Notes under the pieces: model-generated | Seen by the model: the letters and a program-made list of their open reading frames with translations, nothing else | Databases searched by the model: none | Told to the model about the DNA's origin: nothing | Translations under genes and position numbers: made by a program | NCBI RefSeq assembly: GCF_900104535.1 | Contig: NZ_LT629710.1 | Location: 1,302,001 to 1,366,000, forward strand | Direction: 5' to 3' | From: Nakamurella panacisegetis | GTDB taxonomy: Bacteria > Actinomycetota > Actinomycetes > Mycobacteriales > Nakamurellaceae | Length of the DNA stretch: 64,000 bases | Part shown: piece after piece, positions 36,231 through 45,309 of the stretch | Layout of the letters: the number at the start of each line of letters is the position of its first letter | Position numbering within the stretch: position 1 is the first letter of the stretch

Positions 36231-37679
36231 CTACGAGGTGAAGATAGTCTTGGCCTGGGCTTCCAGACTCTTGGTGACCGCGTCGGAATCGCCGTCCTTG
36301 AGGAACTGCTGCAGCGCCGGAATGACGACTGGGCTGGCGAAGTCAGGACGGCTGTCACGATCCAGGAACTGCGAGATCGTCTTGGCCGAGCTGATCAGCT
36401 CGACCGCCTTCTTCTGCAGCGCCGTGTATTTGGCGGTGCTGGCGGTCTTGTTGGCCGCGACGTTCGACGGGTCGCCACCGAGATACAGCAGCTGGGCCTC
36501 GGGCGAGGCCAGGTAGGTCAGCAAGGCCTTGGCCTGGGGGCTCTCGCCCTTGCTGCTGAGCAGGAAACCGTCGATCGGCGCCTCGACGGCGTCCATGCCG
36601 ACGTTGGAGTCGACCTCGGGGAACGGGAAGAAGTCGATGTCGGTGTCACCGGCCGGGAACTGCTGGCCGACGAACATGCCGAGCAGGTACATGCCGGCCT
36701 GCTTCTTGACCAACGTCTGGGCTGCTTCCTGCCAGGTCCGGCCGAGCGCGCCGGTCTGCTGGTACGGGAACAGGGACTTCCAGGTGTCGAAGACCGTCTT
36801 GACCTTCGGGTCGGTCCATGACTCCTTGTGCGAGGCCACCAGGTCCATGTGGAACTGGTAGCCGTTGATGCGCTGGTTCAGGTAGTCGAACGTGCCCATC
36901 GCGGGCCAGCCGTCCTTGTCGGCGAAGGCGATCGGCGTGAGGCCGTCCTTCTGCATCTTGGCGGCCAGCGTCTTGAGCTCGTCCAGGGTCTTCGGGACGG
37001 TGTAGCCCTTGGCCTTGAACACGCTCGGCCGGTAGAAGAACGCCCAGGGGTAGTTGTAGAACGGGATGAAGTACTTCTTGCCGTCGGCCGCGGTCGAGGC
37101 GGACTTGAAACCGTCGGAGTACTGGTTCTCGATGCCCGACCAGATGTCGTCGATCGGGGTCAGCAGACCCTGGGCGGCGAAGAACTGCATACGGTTGCCG
37201 GCGAACCAGGTGAACACCTCGTCCGGGCTGCCCTGCAGGTAGTTGTTGATGTTCTCCTGGAACGAGTTGTGGTCGACCGTGTTGACCTTGACGTCAACGC
37301 CCTGCGCCTGCTTGAACGCCTTGAACACGCTGGCGTAGGCCGCCTTCGGCGTCGCGTCGGAGGCGTTGGAACCGAAGGTGACGCTGCCACCGATCTGGGC
37401 CGCGGCACTGCTCGAGGACGAGCCGGCGGCGGAACTGCTCGCACCTGAGGCCGCGGCGGACGTGGCCGCGGCGGGCGTCGATCCGGCGGCGGCGGCACTG
37501 GTGGTGCCGGCGCTGGTGGTCCCGGCACTGGTGGTCGTGCCACTCGAGGACGTACCGGTACAGGCCGAGAGGATCGGCAGAGCAGCGGCACTCGCGGCGC
37601 CGGCCCCGAGAATCCGCAGCATGTTCCTGCGGTTCACCGAGTTTCCGCGCAAGATCGAATCAAAGCCCGAATCAGTCAC
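36231..37679 (-). CDS. Sugar ABC transporter substrate-binding lipoprotein
   Basis: A protein of 482 residues. GGAGG is six bases before GTG 37679 but only three before ATG 37682, so I prefer the GTG. The signal region RRNMLRILGAGAASAAALPILSAC ends in a lipobox Cys. A long Ser/Thr/Ala-rich linker follows, then a family 1 extracellular solute-binding fold (YASVFKAFKQAQGVDVKVNTV, DEVFTWFAGNRMQFFAAQGLL, FPFPEVDSN). It is the first gene of the galactoside operon and binds the sugar outside the membrane. Confidence 0.92.
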   Translation of the reverse strand: MTDSGFDSILRGNSVNRRNMLRILGAGAASAAALPILSACTGTSSSGTTTSAGTTSAGTTSAAAAGSTPAAATSAAASGASSSAAGSSSSSAAAQIGGSVTFGSNASDATPKAAYASVFKAFKQAQGVDVKVNTVDHNSFQENINNYLQGSPDEVFTWFAGNRMQFFAAQGLLTPIDDIWSGIENQYSDGFKSASTAADGKKYFIPFYNYPWAFFYRPSVFKAKGYTVPKTLDELKTLAAKMQKDGLTPIAFADKDGWPAMGTFDYLNQRINGYQFHMDLVASHKESWTDPKVKTVFDTWKSLFPYQQTGALGRTWQEAAQTLVKKQAGMYLLGMFVGQQFPAGDTDIDFFPFPEVDSNVGMDAVEAPIDGFLLSSKGESPQAKALLTYLASPEAQLLYLGGDPSNVAANKTASTAKYTALQKKAVELISSAKTISQFLDRDSRPDFASPVVIPALQQFLKDGDSDAVTKSLEAQAKTIFTS

Positions 37680-37728
37680 CATTGACCTCCAGATCATCGT
37701 GGATCGACTGTCGACCCTGAAGTGGACA

Positions 37729-37758
37729 AAACTTCCCATCGTTTGATGGTGAAGTCAA
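37729..37758 (-). promoter_or_regulatory. Promoter of the galactoside operon with a palindromic operator
   Basis: On the minus strand TTGACT (37758-37753) and AAGTTT (37734-37729) are 18 bases apart. The spacer and edges are covered by CTTCCCATC-GTTT-GATGGTGAAG (37732-37754), an inverted repeat with one bulged base. A repressor bound there would block RNA polymerase. The DeoR-type protein is the obvious candidate. Confidence 0.6.
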
Positions 37759-37938
37759 CACACGCTCTCGTCACGGATGAGTAACGATCAGTGACCCACA
37801 CCACACGGGTGGCTCGGGTAGCCCATTCGGCGCAGGTCGGAAGGGGAAGGGCCGTCATTCAGTGGCCGATCGACGGCTGATGGTCCGAACGGGTGGCGAT
37901 GTTGAATCCAACGTGATTCACCGGGTGGCTCAACGACA

Positions 37939-37980
37939 ACGTCCTGCACCCGGACGCTAAGGCGGCCTCGTGCAGGACGT
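37939..37980 (-). terminator. Hairpin after serS
   Basis: A perfect 11-bp stem (37939-37949 with 37970-37980) with a 20-base loop starts 18 bases past the serS stop. There is no U-run, as is common in high-GC actinobacteria. It separates serS from the galactoside operon's promoter. Confidence 0.6.
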
Positions 37981-37997
37981 GAGGTGGTGGCGCTCGG

Positions 37998-39263
37998 CTA
38001 CCGGACGGGTTCGAGGACCTCGAGGCCGCCCAGCCCGGGCTGCAGGGCCTTGGGCACACGCACCGAACCGTCGGCCTGCTGGTGATTCTCCAGGATGGCG
38101 ACGATCCAGCGAGTGGTGGCCAGGGTGCCGTTCAGGGTGGCCGCGATCTGCGGCTTGCCGTCCTCGTCGCGGTACCGGACGGACAACCGCCGGGCCTGGA
38201 ACGTGGTGCAGTTCGAGGTGGAGGTGAGTTCGCGGTAGGCCTGCTGAGTGGGCACCCAGGCCTCGCAGTCGAACTTCCGCGCGGCCGACGTCCCCAGATC
38301 CCCCGCGGCCACATCGATGATGCGGTAGGGCACCTCGACCGCGTCCAGCATCTCCCGCTCGAAGCCGAGCAGCCGCTGGTGCTCGGCCGCCGCGTCCTCG
38401 GGTTTGCAGTAGGAGAACATCTCGATCTTCTCGAACTGGTGCACCCGGAGGATCCCGCGGGTGTCCTTGCCGTAGGAGCCGGCCTCCCGGCGGAAGCAGG
38501 ACGACCAGCCGGCGTAACGGGCCGGACCCGCGGACAGGTCGATGATCTCGTCGGCGTGGTACGCGGCCAACGGCACCTCCGACGTCCCGACCAGATAGAG
38601 ATCATCGTTGGCCAGCCGATAGACCTCGTCGTTGTGCTCACCCAGGAAACCGGTGCCGTCCATCGACTCGGGCTTGACCAGCACGGGCGGGATCATCGGG
38701 ACGAATCCGTTGGCGATCGCCTTCGACATGGCCAGGTTCAGCATCGCCCACTGCAGCTGCGCGCCGACCCCGCGGAGGAAGTAGAACCGGGCGCCGGAGA
38801 CCTTGGCGCCACGTTCCATGTCGATGGCCCCCAGCCGCTCCCCGATCTCCAGGTGGTCCTTCGGGGTGAAATCCAGGGTCGGCGGGGTGCCGACATGCTC
38901 CAGGACCACGTAGTCCTGCTCACCGCCGGCCGGAGCGCCGTCCTGGATGACGTTCGGAATGGCCTTGTGGGCCGCGACCAGAGCGTCGTTGGCTGCGTTG
39001 GCCTGCGCCTCGGCCGCTCTGACCTGGGCCGCAAGTTCCTTGCCGCGCTCCAGCAGGGCCGGTCGGTCCTCTTTCGCCGCCTGGCCGACGGAGCGGCCGA
39101 ACGCCTTCTGTTCGGCCCGCAACTCGTCCGCCGCCGAGACCGCCGCACGCCGCGCCTGGTCGGCCGACAACAGCACGTCCACCACCGACGGGTCGGCCCC
39201 ACGAGCGATCTGGGAGGCGCGGGCGACGTCAGGGTTCTCACGGAGGGTGCGCAGGTCGATCAC
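37998..39263 (-). CDS. serS: Seryl-tRNA synthetase
   Basis: A protein of 421 residues from GTG 39263, the normal length. The N-terminus is the coiled-coil tRNA arm ([16 protein letters not shown] through AEQKAFGRS). The class II core has motif 2 [48 protein letters not shown], and motif 3 [14 protein letters not shown]. It charges serine onto its tRNA. The open frame to 39422 is unsupported. A -10-like TAGGCT seven bases before the GTG suggests a leaderless message. Confidence 0.97.
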   Translation of the reverse strand: MIDLRTLRENPDVARASQIARGADPSVVDVLLSADQARRAAVSAADELRAEQKAFGRSVGQAAKEDRPALLERGKELAAQVRAAEAQANAANDALVAAHKAIPNVIQDGAPAGGEQDYVVLEHVGTPPTLDFTPKDHLEIGERLGAIDMERGAKVSGARFYFLRGVGAQLQWAMLNLAMSKAIANGFVPMIPPVLVKPESMDGTGFLGEHNDEVYRLANDDLYLVGTSEVPLAAYHADEIIDLSAGPARYAGWSSCFRREAGSYGKDTRGILRVHQFEKIEMFSYCKPEDAAAEHQRLLGFEREMLDAVEVPYRIIDVAAGDLGTSAARKFDCEAWVPTQQAYRELTSTSNCTTFQARRLSVRYRDEDGKPQIAATLNGTLATTRWIVAILENHQQADGSVRVPKALQPGLGGLEVLEPVR

Positions 39264-39270
39264 GCTGTTG

Positions 39271-39276
39271 AGCCTA
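39271..39276 (-). promoter_or_regulatory. -10 element TAGGCT for leaderless serS
   Basis: TAGGCT on the minus strand is followed by seven bases and the serS GTG. No Shine-Dalgarno sequence is present. The -35 is not clear. Confidence 0.45.
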
Positions 39277-39336
39277 ACGGTGGACGCCGGCGGAACCGAA
39301 CCCGCCGGCGGAACCGGCATCATGGAGGACATGGCG

Positions 39337-39678
39337 GTGACGATGTCGAACGAGGAGTTCGAGGAACTGGTGTCCGAGGCGCTCGACCTGATCCCGCGCC
39401 AGTTCGCCCGGGCCATGGACAACGTCGTGGTCCTGGTCGAGGCCCATCACCCGACGCGCTCGCTCTACGGTCTCTATCACGGCATCGCCCTGACCTCGCG
39501 GACCTCGAACTACTCCTGGACCCTCCCGGACACCATCACCATCTACCGCGACCCGATCCTGGCGCACGCGAGCGACGTCGAAGCGGCCCGGGAACAGGTG
39601 GCCACCACCGTGATCCACGAGGTCGCCCACCACTTCGGCATCGATGACGACCGGCTGGACGAGCTGGGCTGGGGCTGA
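39337..39678 (+). CDS. Minimal zincin-type metallopeptidase family protein
   Basis: A protein of 113 residues. GGAGG at 39324-39328 best serves GTG 39337; ATG 39322, 39331 and 39343 are alternatives. It reads [33 protein letters not shown], then [24 protein letters not shown], and the zinc motif [21 protein letters not shown]. This is the actinobacterial possibly-acid metallopeptidase (zincin 1) family, whose members consist of little more than the HExxH core. Its substrate is unknown. It is divergent from serS. Confidence 0.88.
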   Translation: MTMSNEEFEELVSEALDLIPRQFARAMDNVVVLVEAHHPTRSLYGLYHGIALTSRTSNYSWTLPDTITIYRDPILAHASDVEAAREQVATTVIHEVAHHFGIDDDRLDELGWG

Positions 39679-39795
39679 CGTCCCACCTGGGGCGGAGCGA
39701 CGTCGCGCTGCACCGCACACCGGGTCAGGCGGCCCACTAGGCTGGCCGGGCACCGCCGTCCCGGCCCCGCCCGTTCCCTCTGCCCCAGGAGTCCG

Positions 39796-40758
39796 ATGCC
39801 CACCATCGCCGTTGTCGGAGAGGTCGTTGCCGACGCCGTTCTACCGCCGGACGGAATCGTCGACGGGGCCGCACATCTCACCGTGCACCCGGGCGGTGGC
39901 CCGGCCAACTTCGCCGTCGCCGTCTCCCGCCTTGGCACCACCGCCCGGTTCGCCGGCCGGTTGTCCACCGGTGCGCTGGGCAGCCTGTGCCGGGACAAGC
40001 TGGAGGCCTCCAATGTCGACCTCAGCGCATCGGAGGCGGCCTCCGAACCAGCCACGCTGGCCATCGCCCGCCTCGACGCCTCGGGCGCGGCGAGTTACGA
40101 GTTCTACACCGACGGCACGGCCGACTGGGCGTGGACCGACAAGTCGCTGGCGCCGTTGGTCGACGGCCCGTTCCCGAGCGACGAACGGCCGCTGGCCATC
40201 CACACCGGGACCCTGGCCCTGGCTCTTCAGCCGTCCGGGCAGGTCATCGAGAATCTGCTGGCGCGGGCCCGGGCCCAGCTCACCATTTCGGTCGACCCGA
40301 ACCTGCGGACCCTGCTGGTCCCGATCGAGACGTACCGGGCCGTCATCGACCGGTGGGCCGGCCTCTCGGACATCGTCCGGTTGTCCGAGGACGACCTGGT
40401 ACAGCTGTGGCCCGGTCACACGCCCGAGCAGGCCGCCGCACACCTGCACGACCTCGGTGTCCCGCTGGTGGTGGTGAGCCTCGGGGCTGATGGGGCCTTC
40501 GGATCGCTACGCGGCGAGTCGGTCCGGGTCCCGATCGCGCCAACCGACCTGGTCGACACGGTCGGCGCCGGCGACTCGTTCCACGGCGGCATGATGCACC
40601 ACCTGGCCGTGGCCGGGCACCTCGGCGGCCGGCTGGATCGGCTCGACCTAGCCGGCCTGACCGAAGCCCTGGCGTTCGCGTCGCGCGTGTCGGCGATCAA
40701 CTGCTCCCGCGCCGGGGCGAACCCGCCGTGGGCCTGGGAACTGGCCGATCAGCGGTAG
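39796..40758 (+). CDS. PfkB family sugar kinase (fructokinase-like)
   Basis: A protein of 320 residues; AGGAG is four bases before the ATG. It begins with VVGEVVADAVL, has the sugar-binding HPGGGPANFAVAVSRLG, and ends with the PfkB signature 2 DTVGAGDSFHGGMMHHLAVAG with the catalytic Asp. It phosphorylates a sugar with ATP; fructokinase or a ribokinase relative is most likely. A TAGGCT -10-like element at 39738-39743 lies upstream. It is not part of the sugar operons further right. Confidence 0.85.
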   Translation: MPTIAVVGEVVADAVLPPDGIVDGAAHLTVHPGGGPANFAVAVSRLGTTARFAGRLSTGALGSLCRDKLEASNVDLSASEAASEPATLAIARLDASGAASYEFYTDGTADWAWTDKSLAPLVDGPFPSDERPLAIHTGTLALALQPSGQVIENLLARARAQLTISVDPNLRTLLVPIETYRAVIDRWAGLSDIVRLSEDDLVQLWPGHTPEQAAAHLHDLGVPLVVVSLGADGAFGSLRGESVRVPIAPTDLVDTVGAGDSFHGGMMHHLAVAGHLGGRLDRLDLAGLTEALAFASRVSAINCSRAGANPPWAWELADQR

Positions 40759-40796
40759 CTCGCCCCGATCAGCGGGCGGGATCGAGGGTCGTCGTC

Positions 40797-42062
40797 TCAG
40801 AAGGTCGTCGGCAGGAAGGGCACGGCGAGTTTCGCGGCCTTGCCGGGCATGCGCGCCTTGATGCCCTCACCTATCGCCTGTAGTTTCCAGATCCCGTCGC
40901 TGCGGTACAGCGCCGCCATCACCATGCCGGTTGTGTTGTGCCCCGAACCCAGGTCGTACCGGACCAGTTCGGCGTTGGTGGTGGCGTCGACCAATCGGCA
41001 GAACGCGTTGCGAATGGCCGAGAATGCCTGCCCCTGGAAAGAGGTGATGACGAACGCCACCGTCGTCACCTGGGGCGGCACCCGGGTCAGGTCGACGCCG
41101 ATCACCTCGTCGTCGCCTTCTCCCTGACCGGTGAGGTTGTCGCCGAAATGATTGATCGACCCGTCGTTGCTGTGCAGATGCGTGAACGAGACGGTGTCGA
41201 ACTCCTTGGCGCCGACGTACATCACCGCGGACGCGTCGAGGTCGATCGACCCGCGCCCCTGCATCGGGTCCCAGCCCAGCCCGAGCCGGACCTGGGTCAG
41301 CGGACCTCCGTCCTCCTTGCGGAGCGAGACCTTCTGTCCCTTCTGCAGATCGACTCGCCCACCCTTGCGGAGCGAGATCTCGCCCGGCCGACCGGGCGGC
41401 GGTGCCCCCGTCGTGGACGGGGGCACGTTGACCGGCGGGGCCGACGGCGGTGGGAAGGCGGCGGCCGGGGGAGGCAGGTCGACCGGCGGGGCGGCCGGGG
41501 GCCGGAAAGCAGCGGCCGCCGGCGGCGGATAGGCCGATGCCACGGGCGCGGCCGGCGCGGGTTCGTCGTCGACCGACACCCCGTGGTCGGTGACGAGCGC
41601 CGCGAACCCACCCGCATAACCCTGGCCGACGGCCCGGACCTTCCAGTCCGTCCCGCGGCGGTACAGCTCGAGGGCGATGACGATCGACTCCGCCTGCAGT
41701 CCGGTGATGGTGAAGTCCGCCACCACATTCCCGGCCGCGTCGCGCACTCGCGCCGTCGGAGGGGCGACGTCGCCGAACCGCCCGTTCTCCAAGGTGATCA
41801 CGGCCCGGATCTGCGCGATCTCGGGCGGTACCGACGCCGGGTCCACGACCAGGCGCCAACCCTCCCCGGCCTCCGGGGCCAGACAGCGGACGCCGGGCCC
41901 GACGGGCTGGTTGAAGAAGATGAAGTCGGCGTCCGACCGGACCTTGCCCGAGTCGGTGACCATCAGGCCGGACAGGTCGGCGGCTGTGGCGACGTCGACG
42001 GTCACGGTCACCGGACCGCCCGGAAGCGGCGCGTTCTGGCCCTTGCTCAGTGTCGAACCCAT
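40797..42062 (-). CDS. Tandem TerD-domain stress protein
   Basis: A protein of 421 residues from ATG 42062, eight bases after AGGAG. An N-terminal TerD domain spans about residues 1-165 (KVRSDADFIFFNQP, ELYRRGTDWKVRAVGQGY). A Pro/Ala-rich linker of about 75 residues follows. The second TerD domain, about 240-415, has GLGWDPM, DLDASAVMY, GEGDDEVIGVDLTRVP and WKLQAIGEG. TerD domains bind calcium, and Ter systems are linked to tellurite, metal and other chemical stress. It is the last gene of a three-gene TerD operon. The two terminal genes have the same architecture, suggesting duplication. Confidence 0.9.
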   Translation of the reverse strand: MGSTLSKGQNAPLPGGPVTVTVDVATAADLSGLMVTDSGKVRSDADFIFFNQPVGPGVRCLAPEAGEGWRLVVDPASVPPEIAQIRAVITLENGRFGDVAPPTARVRDAAGNVVADFTITGLQAESIVIALELYRRGTDWKVRAVGQGYAGGFAALVTDHGVSVDDEPAPAAPVASAYPPPAAAAFRPPAAPPVDLPPPAAAFPPPSAPPVNVPPSTTGAPPPGRPGEISLRKGGRVDLQKGQKVSLRKEDGGPLTQVRLGLGWDPMQGRGSIDLDASAVMYVGAKEFDTVSFTHLHSNDGSINHFGDNLTGQGEGDDEVIGVDLTRVPPQVTTVAFVITSFQGQAFSAIRNAFCRLVDATTNAELVRYDLGSGHNTTGMVMAALYRSDGIWKLQAIGEGIKARMPGKAAKLAVPFLPTTF

Positions 42063-42090
42063 TTTCCAAGCTCCTTTGCTGACGGCGTTC

Positions 42091-43710
42091 TCAGGGATTG
42101 AAGACGATCGACGAGAAATCGGTTGGCCCGTAGTCGGGCGTGAAGGTCCAGGGCAGCCCGACCCAGCCGTCGGTGATGGCGTCGCCGTTCCCGGGCGCCA
42201 GGCGCAGGGAAGCACCGAGAATGTCCGCCGCCGGACCGGCGCCGTCGGCCGCGCCGATCAGGATGACCTGGGTCAGCCCGTCGCGGATCAGGTACCGCAG
42301 GTGGGTCAGCTCGGACGGGTCGAAACCCGTTGGTACATCCGTGATCACCAGGAGTGCGGGGCGACCACCATCAGGTAGGGCGTCCAGCGCTCCACCCTGG
42401 CGGGCCATCTGGATCAGGTCGGCCCGCTCGACCAGTCTCCGCAGGAGATCGGCCCGCTCGGCCCGGTCGGTGGCTACCGGTCCACCCAGGACGGGCCGGC
42501 CCGGCCCGAGCAGGTGGCCCAGCGCGGCCATGAGTTCGCCTGACGGGTCGGCCAGATGGAGGCGGATCGACGGATCGGCGGCCAGGATCCGCAGGACGAG
42601 AGCGCGGGCCATGGCGATCGGGCCGCCGTCGATGGCGGTCGACGGGTCGCTCGCGCCGAATGCGTCCTGGGGCTCGACGGCCGGGATCGATCGGTCGAGC
42701 CAGATCGGCCGGCGCAGCGGCAGGGCCAGCAACAGCGGAACCCGCAGGTCGGGGGCCTCAGGCAGATGCAGGGTACCGGCTCGCACTCCGGGGGAAGGCG
42801 AGATGCACCCAGGCCTCCAGGCCGGGGCGCCCCACGGAGCCAGCGCGGCGGGCAGCGTCGGCGTCAGGCCGGCGAGTTCCCGCGCCAGTACGTCGACGTC
42901 CCGCCGGTGGTCGGCGCTGGCTCGTCCGACCAGATCGGCGTAGCGATCGTCGGCCGGCCCTCGCATCGGGTTTCCACTCGCGCGGGATCGGGGGTCGTCC
43001 AGCACGGATTCCAGTTCACGCTCGCGCCGCTGTTCGGCGAAGGCCACCGCCGAGCGATAGCCGGCCGCCGACCGCGCCGCGTCCTCGAAGATGGAGGTGA
43101 GCACCCGGAAGACCCGCTCGGGCTCGGACGTCCCGGGCGGAGGCGGAGCGACGCCGGGCGGTTCGCCCCGGCCCATGGCACCCGTCGACGGGGCGGCCAC
43201 CGGCGAGGTCGGCGTGTGTGTCGGCTCGTCCGCCACCACGACCCCGTGGGCGGTGGCCAGAGCGGCCAGACCCCCGTCGTAGCCCTGCCCGATGGCGCGG
43301 ATCTTCCACGACCCGGACCGGCGGTAGAGCTCGAAGAGGATCACCGCCCGCTCCTCGTGGTGCGCCGCGAAGGCGAACCGGAACACCGGCGGCGCCGGAA
43401 GCTGCGCGGCTGTGGCGGCCAGCGCTCCGGCGGAATCGAACGGCAGCGCGTCGGGATCCACGCTGGCACAACAGATCACTCGGTCGACCTCCGCCGGGAC
43501 GGCTCCTAGATCCAGATGCAGGACGTCACCCGAGAGCGCCACCCCCGAGATGCCGGGCTGGTTGTAGAACACGAAGTCGTCGTCGCCCCTGACCTGTCCG
43601 GTCGGCGACAGCAGCAACGCACACACATCGATGGGCCGGTCGGCCGACACGCCGATCTCGATCGAGAGCCCGGTGAGGGCAGCGTTCTCGCCCTTCGCCA
43701 GCTCCCGCAC
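42091..43710 (-). CDS. TerD domain fused to a degenerate FtsK-like ATPase domain
   Basis: A protein of 539 residues from GTG 43710, one base inside the previous stop. Residues 1-160 form a TerD domain (GQVRGDDDFVFYNQPG, ILFELYRRSGSWKIRAIGQGYDGG). A Pro-rich linker and a charged helical segment (FAEQRRERELESVLDD) follow. The C-terminal half (RVPLLLALPLRRPIWLD, AMARALVLRILAADPSIRLHLADPSG, PALLVITDVPTGFDPSEL) resembles the non-catalytic frame of FtsK/SpoIIIE ATPases, but I find no Walker A motif. Such fusions are known in Ter stress systems. A scaffold or sensor role is inferred. Confidence 0.75.
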   Translation of the reverse strand: MRELAKGENAALTGLSIEIGVSADRPIDVCALLLSPTGQVRGDDDFVFYNQPGISGVALSGDVLHLDLGAVPAEVDRVICCASVDPDALPFDSAGALAATAAQLPAPPVFRFAFAAHHEERAVILFELYRRSGSWKIRAIGQGYDGGLAALATAHGVVVADEPTHTPTSPVAAPSTGAMGRGEPPGVAPPPPGTSEPERVFRVLTSIFEDAARSAAGYRSAVAFAEQRRERELESVLDDPRSRASGNPMRGPADDRYADLVGRASADHRRDVDVLARELAGLTPTLPAALAPWGAPAWRPGCISPSPGVRAGTLHLPEAPDLRVPLLLALPLRRPIWLDRSIPAVEPQDAFGASDPSTAIDGGPIAMARALVLRILAADPSIRLHLADPSGELMAALGHLLGPGRPVLGGPVATDRAERADLLRRLVERADLIQMARQGGALDALPDGGRPALLVITDVPTGFDPSELTHLRYLIRDGLTQVILIGAADGAGPAADILGASLRLAPGNGDAITDGWVGLPWTFTPDYGPTDFSSIVFNP

Positions 43711-45092
43711 TACACGAACCGGCCCAGTTGGGGCAGCGCGTCGATCGGCGTCCTGGCCTGCATGCCCTCGCCGATCGCCTGCAGCTTCCAGTTGACGCCG
43801 TCGCGGTAGACCTTGGCCATCACCATGCCGGTGAACGCTCCGCCACCACCCAGGGTGTACCGGGCGAGTTCACCGTTGTTCGACTGGTCCACCAAGCGAC
43901 AGAAGGCGTTCTCCACCTGCTCGAAGGTCTGACCCTCGTAGGAGGTGACGATGAAGACGACCGCCGTGACGTGAGCCGGAAGCCGGGTGAGGTCGACCAT
44001 GATCGACTCGTCGTCACCGTCGCCGGCCCCGGTCCGGTTGTCTCCCAGGTGCTGGACCGAACCGTCCTTGGACGTCAGGTTGTTGAAGAAGATGACGTCG
44101 ATGGGCTGCTGATCGGCAAACATCAGCGCCGAGGCGTCCAGATCGATCTCGACCTCCCGGCTGCCGAACATGCTGCGCTTCTTGATCGGGTCCCAACCCA
44201 GGCCCATCCGGACCATGGTCAGCGCGACGCCGTCCTCCTTGCGCAACGAAACCCGTTGCCCCTTCTGCAGACTGACCGACCGTCCCTTCACCAACGACAC
44301 CTCGCCCGGCACCGCTGCCGGCGGTGGTGGTGCCGGCGGGGCGGACGGGGGCGGATATCCCTGCGGGGCGGACATATGGCCCGGGGGCGGCGAGTGGGCC
44401 GGTGCGGGCGGAGGTGGCGGATAGGACGCAGCCGCCGGTGCAGGGGACGAAGCCGGCCCCTGATGGGCCGGGGGCGAGTAGGCCGGAGGCGCGTAGGCCG
44501 GAGGCTGATAGGTCGGTGCCGCCGGTTGACTCGGCGGTGCCGGTTGACTCGGCGGTGCCGGTTGACTCGGCGGTGCCGCGCCGTCGTCGACCGATACACC
44601 ATGATCGGTGATCAACGCGGCCAGCCCGCCGGCGTAACCCTGACCGACCGCGCGCACCTTCCAGTCCGCACCGCGCCGGTACACCTCGAGGACGATGACG
44701 ATGCTCTCGCTGGACAACCCGGTCGCCTCATAGGTCATCAGCACCGATCCGGCGTCGTCGAGGACCCGGGCCACCGCCGGCGCAAAGGATCCGAAACGGC
44801 TGGCGGTGTCCTCCAGCGCGACCACGACGCGGACCTGATCGATCCCGGCCGGCACCTGAGGGAGGTCCATCTCGATGCGCCACGGCCGCCCCGGCTCCGG
44901 TTGCCGGCATCGCACACCGGGTCCGTCCGGTTGATTGAAGAAGATGAAGTCGGCGTCCGAACGGACCTTCCCGCCGGCGGTGACCAGCAGGGCGGAGAGG
45001 TCGGCCGGGGCGGCGAGATCCACCGTGACGACGATCGATGTGGCTCGCAGCGGCGCGTTCTGGCCCTTGACCAGCGTGACTGGCGCAGTCAT
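43710..45092 (-). CDS. Tandem TerD-domain stress protein
   Basis: A protein of 460 residues from ATG 45092, after AGGAA at seven bases. Two TerD domains (about 1-165 and 275-455) flank a linker of about 100 residues that is extremely Pro/Ala/Tyr-rich, including three APPSQP-type units and repeated YxPPA motifs. The second domain keeps DLDASALMF and GAGDGDDESIMVDLTRLP, consistent with calcium binding. It is the first gene of the operon and a clear paralogue of the third. The low-complexity linker probably keeps the domains flexible or binds proline-recognising partners. Confidence 0.9.
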   Translation of the reverse strand: MTAPVTLVKGQNAPLRATSIVVTVDLAAPADLSALLVTAGGKVRSDADFIFFNQPDGPGVRCRQPEPGRPWRIEMDLPQVPAGIDQVRVVVALEDTASRFGSFAPAVARVLDDAGSVLMTYEATGLSSESIVIVLEVYRRGADWKVRAVGQGYAGGLAALITDHGVSVDDGAAPPSQPAPPSQPAPPSQPAAPTYQPPAYAPPAYSPPAHQGPASSPAPAAASYPPPPPAPAHSPPPGHMSAPQGYPPPSAPPAPPPPAAVPGEVSLVKGRSVSLQKGQRVSLRKEDGVALTMVRMGLGWDPIKKRSMFGSREVEIDLDASALMFADQQPIDVIFFNNLTSKDGSVQHLGDNRTGAGDGDDESIMVDLTRLPAHVTAVVFIVTSYEGQTFEQVENAFCRLVDQSNNGELARYTLGGGGAFTGMVMAKVYRDGVNWKLQAIGEGMQARTPIDALPQLGRFV

Positions 45093-45205
45093 TCGACAAT
45101 TCCTGCTCTCTCGGCGGCCGTCCGGGCGTCGGTGACGCATCACGAACCGGGCGGCGCCGTGGTGGCGGTCCGGGGATCAACTGCGAATCTAGCCGGTCAG
45201 CCCGA

Positions 45206-45234
45206 ACGGCGGGCGGGATTGCCCGCCCCGCCGT
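45206..45234 (-). terminator. GC-rich hairpin after the DUF1707 gene
   Basis: ACGGCGGGCGGG (45206-45217) pairs with CCCGCCCCGCCGT (45222-45234) apart from one bulged C. It lies about 75 bases past the DUF1707 stop and upstream of the TerD operon, so it could end the pheA operon transcript. The rest of the 217-base gap must include the TerD promoter; a TAGATT on the minus strand at 45191-45186 is a weak -10 candidate. Confidence 0.5.
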
Positions 45235-45309
45235 GACATGACCATCGGCAACGCTCGCGAAGGATCAGATTGACGAGCGCCGATTACCAGTGCTTTACCA
45301 GCCGGAAAC

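Noticed and set aside
37740-37997. A tRNA gene beside serS
   Set aside because: I found no cloverleaf or T-loop pattern; the only structure is the 11-bp-stem hairpin.
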